A stretch of 64,000 bases of DNA from Paenibacillus sp. J2TS4 (GTDB taxonomy: Bacteria; Bacillota; Bacilli; Paenibacillales; NBRC-103111): contig NZ_BOSH01000007.1 in NCBI RefSeq assembly GCF_018403245.1, positions 186,001 to 250,000 on the forward strand, read 5' to 3'. Within the stretch, counting starts at the first letter, position 1. Every line of letters starts with the position of its first letter. Positions 27,029 to 35,514 of this stretch are shown in pieces. The notes below the pieces were generated by a model, which worked only from the letters and a program-made list of their open reading frames with translations, was not told the DNA's origin and ran no database searches. Both the position numbers and the translations under genes were made by a program.

Positions 27029-27706
27029 TTAATTTTCCATCTTGGCATGCACGATAATTCGATGTGTCGGATTGACTATAGGATCGCAAGTAATCAGAGT
27101 CAGAATTTTATCCTGATCGTTCCTGTTCAGAACAGAAACATCGGTCGGCTCTACTCTTGATACGTTAAATACCGTGTACAGGTATTGTTCCCCCTGCTGA
27201 TTGACAATAATATCGTCGCCAACGGAGAGCTCATCCAGCCGATTGAATAAACGGCCTTTCTTACGCACCCTGTGCGCTGCAACCGCCGCATTCCCAATTT
27301 CACCGAACGGAGATGTTTCTTCCATATGAGTGGCGGCATATTTCATATTTTCTTCGCTGGCTCCTTCAAGTATCGGCAGCATTAAATCAATTTTGTCGAT
27401 TATTAATGTTGCGATTGGATCGGGCCCCGATCCTTGCTGCTCCTTGCCGTCCGACGGGTCAGAGGCTCCTAATTCGGTCTCTTCTGGTGTCTCCTCATTC
27501 GATGCGGGGGGCTGCAAAAAAATGTCCGACAATTGCTCAAAATTGGCTTGCACGCTCGATGGAGCGGGGGCGGTGTAAGTCATTTCCCATGCCTCCATTA
27601 GTCGTTCTTGTTTTGCCTCATAATACCATTCGGTTGCCTTAGGGTAGGCTAAAATAATAATACCGATAAGAACAAGAACATACGGAAATTTGCGCATCAT
27701 CACCAC
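27029..27706 (-). CDS. Class D-like sortase
   Basis: This sortase has an N-terminal membrane anchor (FPYVLVLIGIIILAYP), a low-complexity linker (about 40-95), then the catalytic domain with His in AAHRVR, Cys in LITCDP and Arg in THRIIV. It is about 225 residues long, typical for class D. The first in-frame start is GTG at 27706; ATGs at 27700 and 27697 are equally possible, and no strong Shine-Dalgarno sequence is seen. It follows the VWA adhesin by 54 bp with a hairpin between them, so it is likely in the same transcript and anchors that adhesin. It resembles the second sortase at 25107 only moderately, so they may serve different substrates. Confidence 0.9.
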   Translation of the reverse strand: MVMMRKFPYVLVLIGIIILAYPKATEWYYEAKQERLMEAWEMTYTAPAPSSVQANFEQLSDIFLQPPASNEETPEETELGASDPSDGKEQQGSGPDPIATLIIDKIDLMLPILEGASEENMKYAATHMEETSPFGEIGNAAVAAHRVRKKGRLFNRLDELSVGDDIIVNQQGEQYLYTVFNVSRVEPTDVSVLNRNDQDKILTLITCDPIVNPTHRIIVHAKMEN

Positions 27707-27720
27707 TCATTTCTTAAAGA

Positions 27721-27754
27721 AAGAAGTAAAGAGACACGGGCCTCTTTACTTCTT
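27721..27754 (-). terminator. Hairpin between VWA adhesin and sortase
   Basis: A perfect 13-bp stem AAGAAGTAAAGAG / CTCTTTACTTCTT with an eight-base loop is followed on the minus strand by TCTTTAAG. It may be a leaky terminator or a mRNA-processing stem that lowers sortase relative to adhesin. Confidence 0.7.
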
Positions 27755-27760
27755 AACGAA

Positions 27761-30700
27761 TTAAACCATTTTTCTCCTATTTCTGACTAGAAGCAACAAA
27801 CCGAGACCAACCAATCCAAAGCCTGCCATATAGAACGGAAGTGGGCTCTCTTCACCGGTTTGAGGAAGCACATTCACAGAAACCGTTTCTTCAGGAGTAG
27901 TTGCTAAAGGAACTTGTTCGTCCTCCAGTGTCGTTTCATCCTCAGAGGTAATATCCTCTTCGATAACTTCTTCTGTGGGCTCATCTTCAGTAGGTGAAGT
28001 GTTGTTAGAAGAATCTTCTTTCGGTGATCCTTTAGGAGTAGGTTCATCTTCTATAACTACGACCTCATCATCTTTCGAATCTACCGGATCTTTCGGATTT
28101 ACGGAATCGGTCGGGTTATCCGTATCGTCTGAATCATCAGAGTCATCGGAATTGCCCGGGTCTACTGGTTTAATAGGACCGGGACCGGGACCGGGACCAG
28201 GATCTACTGGATCTACCGGATCTACCGGATCTACCGGATCTACTGGATCTACTGGATCAACAGGGCCGGGACCTTCGGAATCATGCTTTGTAACTGTTAC
28301 TCTGTTAGATTTGATGACCTTATCATCCAACAACAGTTCAGAAATGTTCTGAATAACAATTTTGCCATCTTTGATGTAGTCTTTGAGATCGGCATCCTGG
28401 GAAATCTGAGCTGTGATGATTAACTGGTATGTTGTACCGGACAGATATTGGTAAGAGCCATCAACCTTGGGAAGTTGTACTGTCACTATGTTTCCATTGA
28501 TGGTCAACTCGCCGTATACATAATCTGTCACAGTACCGCCACCGCCATATACGCTATCTGTTACACTGGTTACAGATCCGTATACATTATCGGTAACGCT
28601 GCCTGCAGGTCTATAGACACTTCCGCTGACACTTACTTCAGCTTTTTTCACCTGCAAGACGGGTTCCAACTGATCCCGCAAAGTAACTTGAGACCAATCG
28701 CCCACCTGATCCCCGAAAGTATACGTTGTGATAAACGTAAATTGTTCATCTAACGAAGATATGACCGGCTTATCGACTTCTTTAACGACAACCGGATCGC
28801 CGGGCTCCGGATTTTTCTTGTACACATAGGTGACGGTTTGCATTTCATTGGTGAAGGTGCCTTCGGCATTGGACGGCACTTCCTTCAACGTGTAGCCGTC
28901 AATGTCTTTTGCTTCCGTCGTGTAGGGCTCTCCGATGTTGCCGTTCAACGTTTCCGAAGGAGCAATTTCGTTACCTTCTTCATCGACGTAAATCACATTC
29001 ACCGGTTTGCCGGGTACTACAGTTTTCGTGTACACATAGACAACCGTTTGCTCTTGGTCGGTGAATACGCCTGTGGCATTGGACGGAGTCTCCTTCAGTG
29101 TGTATCCGTCGATGTCTTTTGCTTCCGTCTTATACGGATCGCCTACCTTGCCTTTCAAGGTTTCCGGATCCGTAAGTTGATTGCCATCTTCATCGACATA
29201 CTTCACAGTGACCGAAGCTCCTTGCTTCTTCGTATACACATAGGTGACGGTCTGCTCTTCGTACGTGAACTCCCCTTCCGCATTAGACGGGGTTTCCTTC
29301 AACTCATAGTCGGCAATGTCTTTCGCTTTCGTTGTATACGTTTCGCCGATTTTACCGTTCAAGGTTGCCGAATCAGCAATTTCTTTGCCTGCTTCATCCA
29401 CGTGCTTTACAGTGACCGAAGCTCCTTGCTTCTTCGTATACACATAGGTGACGGTCTGCTCTTCGTACGTGAACTCCCCTTCCGCATTAGACGGGGTTTC
29501 CTTCAACTCATAGTCGGCAATGTCTTTCGCTTTCGTTGTATACGTTTCGCCGATTTTACCGTTCAAGGTTGCCGAATCAGCAATTTCTTTGCCTGCTTCA
29601 TCCACGTGCTTTACAGTGACCGAAGCTCCTTGCTTCTTCGTATACACATAGGTGACGGTCTGCTCTTCGTACGTGAACTCCCCTTCCGCATTGGACGGGG
29701 TTTCCTTCAACTCATAGTCGGCAATGTCTTTCGCTTTCGTTGTATACGTTTCGCCGATTTTACCGTTCAAGGTTGCCGAATCAGCAATTTCTTTGCCTGC
29801 TTCATCCACGTACTTTACAGTGACTGAAGCTCCTTGCTTCTTCGTATATACGTAGATTACTGTCTGCTCTTGGTCGGTGAATACACCCGTGGCATTGGAC
29901 GGCGTTTCCTTCAACTCGTAGTCGGCAATGTCTTTCGCTGTTGTCGTGTACGGATCATCGATTTTACCTGTCAATGTATTCGATTCAGAAATTTCTTCGC
30001 CTTCTTCATCGACATACTTCACAGTGACCGGACCGCTATCCTGAGTGTGAATATATCCAAACCATACGGTTTGAGTATAGTTATCTTTAGTAAGGTTTAC
30101 CTCGGTAGGATTGTCGCCCAGTTTCAGAAGAAATTCTTCTACATCCTGTGCGGGTACGGAATAAGTTTTGTTCAGGTCCAACACCGTATGTCCGTTATTA
30201 TTTTGATAATAATGGCTGTATAACCGTTGCGCAGCTTCCGGAGATTCCACTACATTGCCGGATTCGTCAACCGGAAGGCCTGCACCGTTGACCCGATAAC
30301 CATTCACCACGATCCAACCCTTACCGAACTCCACTTCTGGAACGATAAAATCTTTGTCTTTATCGTCATCGTCATTATCTTTGTAGTGGATCGTTGTCGT
30401 TTTATTGGTCGGATACCATTCCCCCGGTTTCGGGTTTTTGGACAAATCAATTTTGACCGTATAAGTAAATGTTACCGGAGTGCCTTCTCTGATCGTACCG
30501 ATATCCCACAAGAAAGTTTCTGTCTCCGGATTCCAGGTTGCCGTCCCTTGAGAAGCTTTATAATCGTCAGGACTGAAGGCAGCTCCCTTCATCTTAAGAT
30601 CGAACATCTCGCCCATCGGATCGACAACAACGGATTCTCTAGCTGCATACATCACTTTTCCCGTTAGTTCGTCAAACACTTCGCTTAATTCGTCGCTCGT

Positions 30701-31546
30701 AGCAGAGTAGTACCCGCCGTTCTGGCTATTTTGCAGTACATAAGTCGCATTGGCATTGTTTCTAACATCAAGGCCGATCGAATAAATCGTCAACCCCGCA
30801 TCCATCACGGCCTTCGCCTCTGATATCGTAGCAATGCCGTTCGTTCTGACCCTATACCCGTCTACCGTATACGACGAGGACAAATTGTAATTATTACCCG
30901 GTCCGATACGGTTATTGTAATTGAAGTCGGACAGGATGAAATTGTACTTATTGTTCGGCCATGTATAACTTTGGGCTTTTGCTGCTCTGTAGCTGTACGT
31001 TGGCTCTCCATCACTTAATAAAATGATCGCTTTCGTATCCGCCGTACTGTTGTCGAACAGCTGCTGGGCGGTATGCAAGCCCGACTGAATATTCGTGCCG
31101 CCGGTGGCCGAGATACGATCGATACTTCTAATTAAATCGCTCTTTTTGTCCGGACCGACAAAATTGGAAACTGTCTGAGAATCTGTACTAAACGTGACAA
31201 GTGCTATTCTTGTCCTGGAATCGGGAGTCAGCAGCGAGTTGACAAACTGCTTGGCTGCAGACTTGGCATTTGTAAGTCTGTTGTTATTGGACATACTCCC
31301 CGATTTGTCGATAACAAGCACGACATCGGAAGTCGTCTCCAGGTTGATCCCCGCAACCGACAAGGTAATTTCCCATTCGCCCGGCGTGTCGGTCGGCTTG
31401 GCTTCCTTTTTCAAATTGATTGCCCCCGGTTCATCAGACCACCCGGGCCAATCATTGGTACTTGCAAACGCCGAAACGGGTAGAAGTCCGAACAAAACGG
31501 ATAAAATCGCGATCCAGGACATGGTCATTTTGAATCTTTTTTTCAT
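27761..31546 (-). CDS. VWA-MucBP cell-wall anchored adhesin (LPQTG)
   Basis: This 1261-residue surface adhesin has a signal peptide (ending near AFA-ST) and a von Willebrand A domain (about 65-290) with a complete MIDAS: DKSGS, the Thr in GGTN and Asp in LSDGEP. A beta domain follows, then about seven MucBP-type repeats of about 68 residues (about 510-950, V.VKYVDE.G.EI), of which three are almost identical. Next are an isopeptide-forming fimbrial-type domain with VTDNVYG-like repeats, a PVD-repeat stalk, an acidic stretch, LPQTGEE, a hydrophobic segment and RNRRKMV. The start is taken as ATG 31546; an upstream TTG at 31570 is also possible. The leader carries a c-di-GMP-I aptamer and terminator, and its promoter has TGTTCA repeats. 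Likely role: adhesion in biofilm. Confidence 0.93.
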   Translation of the reverse strand: MKKRFKMTMSWIAILSVLFGLLPVSAFASTNDWPGWSDEPGAINLKKEAKPTDTPGEWEITLSVAGINLETTSDVVLVIDKSGSMSNNNRLTNAKSAAKQFVNSLLTPDSRTRIALVTFSTDSQTVSNFVGPDKKSDLIRSIDRISATGGTNIQSGLHTAQQLFDNSTADTKAIILLSDGEPTYSYRAAKAQSYTWPNNKYNFILSDFNYNNRIGPGNNYNLSSSYTVDGYRVRTNGIATISEAKAVMDAGLTIYSIGLDVRNNANATYVLQNSQNGGYYSATSDELSEVFDELTGKVMYAARESVVVDPMGEMFDLKMKGAAFSPDDYKASQGTATWNPETETFLWDIGTIREGTPVTFTYTVKIDLSKNPKPGEWYPTNKTTTIHYKDNDDDDKDKDFIVPEVEFGKGWIVVNGYRVNGAGLPVDESGNVVESPEAAQRLYSHYYQNNNGHTVLDLNKTYSVPAQDVEEFLLKLGDNPTEVNLTKDNYTQTVWFGYIHTQDSGPVTVKYVDEEGEEISESNTLTGKIDDPYTTTAKDIADYELKETPSNATGVFTDQEQTVIYVYTKKQGASVTVKYVDEAGKEIADSATLNGKIGETYTTKAKDIADYELKETPSNAEGEFTYEEQTVTYVYTKKQGASVTVKHVDEAGKEIADSATLNGKIGETYTTKAKDIADYELKETPSNAEGEFTYEEQTVTYVYTKKQGASVTVKHVDEAGKEIADSATLNGKIGETYTTKAKDIADYELKETPSNAEGEFTYEEQTVTYVYTKKQGASVTVKYVDEDGNQLTDPETLKGKVGDPYKTEAKDIDGYTLKETPSNATGVFTDQEQTVVYVYTKTVVPGKPVNVIYVDEEGNEIAPSETLNGNIGEPYTTEAKDIDGYTLKEVPSNAEGTFTNEMQTVTYVYKKNPEPGDPVVVKEVDKPVISSLDEQFTFITTYTFGDQVGDWSQVTLRDQLEPVLQVKKAEVSVSGSVYRPAGSVTDNVYGSVTSVTDSVYGGGGTVTDYVYGELTINGNIVTVQLPKVDGSYQYLSGTTYQLIITAQISQDADLKDYIKDGKIVIQNISELLLDDKVIKSNRVTVTKHDSEGPGPVDPVDPVDPVDPVDPVDPVDPGPGPGPGPIKPVDPGNSDDSDDSDDTDNPTDSVNPKDPVDSKDDEVVVIEDEPTPKGSPKEDSSNNTSPTEDEPTEEVIEEDITSEDETTLEDEQVPLATTPEETVSVNVLPQTGEESPLPFYMAGFGLVGLGLLLLVRNRRKMV
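29215..29830 (-). repeat. Three nearly identical 204-bp tandem repeats (MucBP)
   Basis: Three consecutive units of 204 bp (68 residues each) differ at only a few positions. Neighbouring MucBP units are much more diverged at DNA level. This points to recent expansion or gene conversion, and to likely length variation between strains. Confidence 0.92.
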
Positions 31547-31772
31547 CTTGTTTACTTGCTCACCTCTCAATTCATCCTATTTTCTAGATGAATATACATT
31601 ATTTTACTTTTATGATTATGTAAAGTCACCTCCCGGCAAATTTACTTATCCGGGAACGCCTGCCTCCAGAAGCCGGCGCGCCGAATCTTTGAAGTTCCTT
31701 TCATTGATGCGTACCCATTTCTACATCAATCAAATACTCGGGCCTTTAAACCAGCGAATGTCGATTTCCAAT

Positions 31773-31812
31773 AAAAAAGTCCGGTTGCAATTATTAAAAA
31801 TTGCAACCGGAC
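31773..31812 (-). terminator. Riboswitch-controlled terminator of the VWA adhesin leader
   Basis: A strong stem TCCGGTTGCAA / TTGCAACCGGA is followed by TTTTTT on the minus strand, about 225 bp before the coding start. Its 5' arm overlaps the 3' end of the c-di-GMP aptamer (31809-31812). The rest of the leader to 31547 shows no further clear element. Confidence 0.9.
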
Positions 31813-31890
31813 GATCATAAGTCTTTCGACTCGTAGACTCCAAGGCTTTGCGACCTAATCTTTCGATTAGTGTGCCGTATTTGATTGATC
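31809..31890 (-). promoter_or_regulatory. c-di-GMP-I riboswitch aptamer of the VWA adhesin
   Basis: The minus strand has ACGGCACACTAA, a GAAA tetraloop (AATCGAAAGATT), the conserved GGTCGCAAAGCC, a second stem with GAAA loop (GAGTCGAAAGACT) and a TATGA segment like a tetraloop receptor. This fits the GEMM-I class, though it is more diverged than the tandem pair at 26746-26960. Because the closing strand overlaps the 5' arm of the terminator, ligand binding should disrupt the terminator, making this an ON switch (inference). Confidence 0.82.
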
Positions 31891-31912
31891 CGAAATATTT
31901 CCAGACGTTAGT

Positions 31913-31946
31913 ATTTTACCAAGCCATTCTGAACAAAATCTGAACA
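31913..31946 (-). promoter_or_regulatory. Promoter with two TGTTCA direct repeats, 11-bp period
   Basis: On the minus strand TGTTCA lies at 31946-31941 and 31935-31930. Exactly 11 bp later comes TAAAAT (31918-31913), a good -10. The start of transcription would be near 31906, shortly before the c-di-GMP aptamer. Same layout as 1086-1130 and 25819-25852. Confidence 0.8.
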
Positions 31947-31949
31947 AAA

Positions 31950-32434
31950 TTTTAGGCTGTCGATAATTGTGGAAAAGGCGATGGATAATTCGAAAGAAGG
32001 TGAGTTCGCAGTAACCTTTGCGGCTGTTTTGTTTTCCAGGTTGTAGTAACCCTTTTTCCTGAAAAAGAAAAGTGCAGTTTTTGCTAGGAATTCGGTTGAA
32101 ATCAGCCTAAAGAGTGCGATAGTACAGGAATTTTTAACCTTATCGCTGAGTTTTATGAGTATCTTGTACGACCCATTCGCTACCCTTAGCAGGTACATTT
32201 TTCCGAAAAAGTCCGTTAAAATTTCCGTAGGCCCTGTCTGGACTGATCAAGGTCTATGGTGTTTCTATAATCAAACGGCGCGGTTTTTTCGTACGATCTT
32301 AGTTGCACGTCATTAATAGAGAGCTTATAAATTTTCCAATTGGTCTGTCCAAGTTTCGCTTTAGAAAGCGCTTTTATTTCAACTTTTAAATTTTTATCTA
32401 AACTTTTCTCCAACCTTTTTTGAGTCATGCCCAC
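31950..32434 (-). other. Spacer with two short, doubtful minus-strand open frames
   Basis: Two frames are open here: 32216-32434 (72 residues, LKVEIKALSKAKLGQTNWKIY) and 31908-32198 (96 residues). Neither has a convincing ribosome site or a family I recognise, and the second runs through the adhesin promoter. They may be the remains of one decayed gene. A sequence near 32363-32376 resembles a catabolite-responsive element, weakly. Confidence 0.3.
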
Positions 32435-32470
32435 TTTATTAATGACAGGCAGCTTAAGGGAGAGGATTCA

Positions 32471-33919
32471 ATGCTCGGGCAATCATGGAAGGAACACTTG
32501 CAAAATTATGTTAAACCCGTATTCGGCTATGCACTGAACCGAACGGGCAACAGGCAGGCTGCGGAAGACTTGTCCCAAGAAATCTTTTTGCAGCTAATGA
32601 AATCACTAGCATCAGGAACTCTGATTCATAACATGGATTCCTATGTTTGGACTGTGGCCCGTTATACCTGGATTCAGTGGCTGAATCAGAAGGGGGTAAA
32701 ATCTGTCGACACTAATGGTATCCCCGAACAACTGAGAGACAGTTCCCTCGAACCGGTTGATCAATTGATTCATGAAGAGGCCTTCCTAAGATTACGTCGG
32801 GAAATAGCCTACTTGTCTCATCTTCAGCGCCGTATTCTTGTTATGTACTACTATGATGGTTTGAAGCAAAGAGAAATAGCCGCCGCCCTGAACCTTCCTG
32901 TCGGAACAATCAAATGGCATCTGCACGAAGCCAAGAGAGAATTGAAGAAAGGAATGAATGGCATGCGAACCAAAGGTGAACTTAGCTTTAACCCGATTAG
33001 TTTTGCAGGAATGGGTCATACCGGGCAACCCGGGCCGGACGGGGAAACCGGAAGATTCCTCCGAAGCTCCATCTCACAGAACATTATTTATGCCGCTTAT
33101 CACAAGCCCTTAGCCGTGCACGAACTGGCGGATGAACTCGGTACTCCGCCCCCTTTCATCGAGGATGAAGTCAGATACCTCACAGAATATGATTTTTTGA
33201 CCGAGGTTAGTCCAGGTAAGTTTCAAACCAACATGATTCTGTGGAATACGACGCGGGAGCAGCTAGTAGAAACTTATAGTTTGTACAAGGAATGCGCTGC
33301 CGCCATAGCGGATCTTCATTATCAGGCTTTGATGGATGTTCGCTGTTCAGTAGAGGAAACCGGGATTTATTATCCTGACAAGGACTATAACTTTCTGCTG
33401 TGGACCCTGCTGCCCAAAAATATTGGAGAACAAGGAGACGCAGCCAAAGCCTTCGAGTTGAAGCAGGAGTGGATTCCACTCCGGAAGGATGGAGGCCGGT
33501 ATATTGCTACAGCAACAATAGCCCCTCAGGATTGGAGCCGGGAGGATCTGCCTTTCGACCTGCGTCACTATGAAATCTGCGGACCTATGGTAAGAAATCA
33601 GGGCGGCCGTTTGTCGTTGTGGCAGATGGATACCTTCTGGAGTGATAGACCACAAAAAATTGCAGCCGCCCAAGCCGCATCAAAGAAAGACCATTACGAC
33701 TCTGGTGGGGAATATTCATTAAACGCTGGCAGGAGCCCTCGCATTTTCGAAGGCTCCTGCCAACTACAACATTATGGAAGCGGAATGACGGGAAAAGAAA
33801 TGATAAAACAAGTGCCTTTTCCCGGCTCACTCTCCACTTCGCAATCCCCCTCCATAGCTTTAATAATGCTGAAGGAAACCATAATGCCGAGCCCGGTGCC
33901 TTTATCCTTGGTTGTATAG
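32471..33919 (+). CDS. ECF-like sigma-70 factor with C-terminal extension, 3' end suspect
   Basis: Residues about 1-75 are sigma region 2 (AAEDLSQEIFLQLMKSL, YVWTVARYTWIQWLNQ). Residues about 105-160 are region 4 with a helix-turn-helix (LKQREIAAALNLPVGTIKWHLHEAK). A further winged-helix-like stretch (about 205-255) and an alpha/beta extension (about 260-395) follow, as in a group of long Paenibacillus sigma factors. After about residue 400 (near 33670) the sequence becomes low-information, runs through a terminator stem (33727-33762) and overlaps the antisense kinase gene by 148 bp. The native 3' end has probably been lost. ATG 32471 has AAGGGAGAGG upstream. No anti-sigma factor gene is adjacent. 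Confidence 0.75.
   Translation: MLGQSWKEHLQNYVKPVFGYALNRTGNRQAAEDLSQEIFLQLMKSLASGTLIHNMDSYVWTVARYTWIQWLNQKGVKSVDTNGIPEQLRDSSLEPVDQLIHEEAFLRLRREIAYLSHLQRRILVMYYYDGLKQREIAAALNLPVGTIKWHLHEAKRELKKGMNGMRTKGELSFNPISFAGMGHTGQPGPDGETGRFLRSSISQNIIYAAYHKPLAVHELADELGTPPPFIEDEVRYLTEYDFLTEVSPGKFQTNMILWNTTREQLVETYSLYKECAAAIADLHYQALMDVRCSVEETGIYYPDKDYNFLLWTLLPKNIGEQGDAAKAFELKQEWIPLRKDGGRYIATATIAPQDWSREDLPFDLRHYEICGPMVRNQGGRLSLWQMDTFWSDRPQKIAAAQAASKKDHYDSGGEYSLNAGRSPRIFEGSCQLQHYGSGMTGKEMIKQVPFPGSLSTSQSPSIALIMLKETIMPSPVPLSLVV
33727..33762 (-). terminator. Bidirectional terminator stem
   Basis: A perfect 11-bp stem TGGCAGGAGCC / GGCTCCTGCCA lies ten bases after the stop of the PAS kinase gene and inside the read-through end of the sigma factor frame. 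Confidence 0.8.
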
Positions 33920-35331
33920 AAGGGGGTGCCCAGCTTGCGAAGCTGTTCGGCATTCATCCCCTTCCCCGTATCCCGAATAACTATCGTCGCCTTATCATCC
34001 TTCTCCGTTATTCGAATCGTCAATTCTCCGCCTAGCTCCATCGCTTCGATCCCATTTTTAATAAAATTAATAAGCGACTGATGGAACTTCTTTTCTTCCC
34101 CGATAATATATATGGGCTTTGCTTCATTCTTGATCAGGCGAACACTTATATTTCCCATGATGGCATACGGTTTAATAACTTGAACAATGTAATCCAGCTC
34201 CCGGTTCAACTCCAGCAGCTCTACATTGTCCAGCGAAGGCTTGGCGAAGGAAAGATAATCCGTTATGATATGCTCGGCCCGGTCCAATTCAGCTAAGCTT
34301 ATGCTGATGTACTGCTTCTTTTTCTCCTCGGTAACTACCGTATCCCGTAATAATTGAATGAATCCTCTAGTGACTGTAAGCGGATTCCTCACTTCATGCG
34401 ATATGCTGGCGGCTAGCTGGCTTACCGTCTGCAAATGCTCTAACTGTGTCAGCTGATTAGAAACGGCCTGCGCCAAAGTGATACGCTCCAGTCTTTCCTC
34501 CAATTGTTTATGATCCGTCACATCTCTTAGATGAACCGCCCAGTTGCAAACGCTTCCGGATTGATCATATATAGGTGTAATGGAGAGCAGCATCTGATGC
34601 TCTTCTCCTTCGTTCGTCATTCGGATGGTCTGCAGAGTGGCCAGCTCAGAATCAGTGGCCAGCTTGGAGCTGAAGGCGGCGGCAGTGACTCGCTCATAAT
34701 AGTCCTTCATTTGTTCCACAAGATTAGGTGGAATAGAGGGACAATCCAGAATGTGAACCCCTTCCAAATTCTCTTTGCGCCATCCCAGCAATTGCGAGAA
34801 AGCCCGATTTGCCAACACGATGGTGGCCTCAAGATCCAATAACAGAATGGGATCGCGATTATTTTCAATAAAAGATTCGCAGAGCCCTCTGGAAGTCTCC
34901 AGGTTGTCGTTCTCCGCTTTTTTACGCTCAGTGATCTCTCTTATGTATACGGCAATACTGACTGGCTGATCCTCTATTTCGTTCGGAACCATCATAACCC
35001 GAAGGAGGATTCTGTTCCTCTTGCCGCTGTTCATTGCCAGTTCGAACTCATGGGTCTCCCCTTCAACCGCCCTTTGAAAATAATAATGAAAAGCTTCCAA
35101 ATCCTCGGAATTCATAACTTCCTTGTAATGACGGTTGATCAGTTCAATTTTGGAGTAACCAAACAGGTCTGATGCTGCCGGGTTCGCATAAACAATGTCC
35201 CCCTGGAGGCCCGTGATATAAATGGCGTCAGAGTGATTTTCAAATAGTCCATAGTTGAAAGAAACTTTCGGCAAGCCCGAATACTGGTTATTTTTCAAAT
35301 CTCTATCCCTCGCTTTGCACCAAAATGTCAA
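33772..35331 (-). CDS. PAS-PAS-PAS sensor histidine kinase
   Basis: This is a 519-residue soluble kinase. Three PAS-type domains occupy about 20-130, 145-250 and part of 250-290, then HisKA (SHEVRNPLTVTRGFIQLL, phospho-acceptor His) and HATPase_c with N box FIKNGIEAM, G1 DTGKGM and G2 GTGLGI. The layout resembles sporulation kinases such as KinA/KinE, and no response regulator is adjacent, so it could feed a phosphorelay (inference). The start is TTG at 35331 because GGGAGG lies six bases before it; the frame is open to 35364. No membrane segments are seen. Confidence 0.9.
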   Translation of the reverse strand: MTFWCKARDRDLKNNQYSGLPKVSFNYGLFENHSDAIYITGLQGDIVYANPAASDLFGYSKIELINRHYKEVMNSEDLEAFHYYFQRAVEGETHEFELAMNSGKRNRILLRVMMVPNEIEDQPVSIAVYIREITERKKAENDNLETSRGLCESFIENNRDPILLLDLEATIVLANRAFSQLLGWRKENLEGVHILDCPSIPPNLVEQMKDYYERVTAAAFSSKLATDSELATLQTIRMTNEGEEHQMLLSITPIYDQSGSVCNWAVHLRDVTDHKQLEERLERITLAQAVSNQLTQLEHLQTVSQLAASISHEVRNPLTVTRGFIQLLRDTVVTEEKKKQYISISLAELDRAEHIITDYLSFAKPSLDNVELLELNRELDYIVQVIKPYAIMGNISVRLIKNEAKPIYIIGEEKKFHQSLINFIKNGIEAMELGGELTIRITEKDDKATIVIRDTGKGMNAEQLRKLGTPFYTTKDKGTGLGIMVSFSIIKAMEGDCEVESEPGKGTCFIISFPVIPLP

Positions 35332-35430
35332 AATTAACCTCCCTAGAAAACTATAGCACATCACTCATCATAAGATTCAATTATTCAGTAAACATCCTGC
35401 AAAAATAGGGATTTAAGCCCAATAAAACAT

Positions 35431-35454
35431 AAAAAGACACCCGAAAGGTGTCCT
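35431..35454 (-). terminator. Terminator after the VCBS-like gene
   Basis: The stem GACACC / GGTGTC with a five-base loop is followed by TTTTTATG on the minus strand, about 60 bp after the stop at 35515. Confidence 0.85.
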
Positions 35455-35514
35455 CCCCCGTTAACCATCGCTGTCTTAATTTGCACCTGTGAATGTATGG
35501 AGACTGTCGTTCGG

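Noticed and set aside
28838..29827. 329-residue open frame on the plus strand with repeated IHIGDGLL units
   Set aside because: It is the antisense of the MucBP tandem repeats; no ribosome site or family features.
31908..32198. 96-residue minus-strand open frame
   Set aside because: It runs through the adhesin promoter and operator at 31913-31946 and has no recognised family or ribosome site; kept only as a doubtful remnant.
32363..32376. Possible catabolite-responsive element before the sigma factor gene
   Set aside because: It deviates from the consensus, and such short degenerate sites arise by chance.
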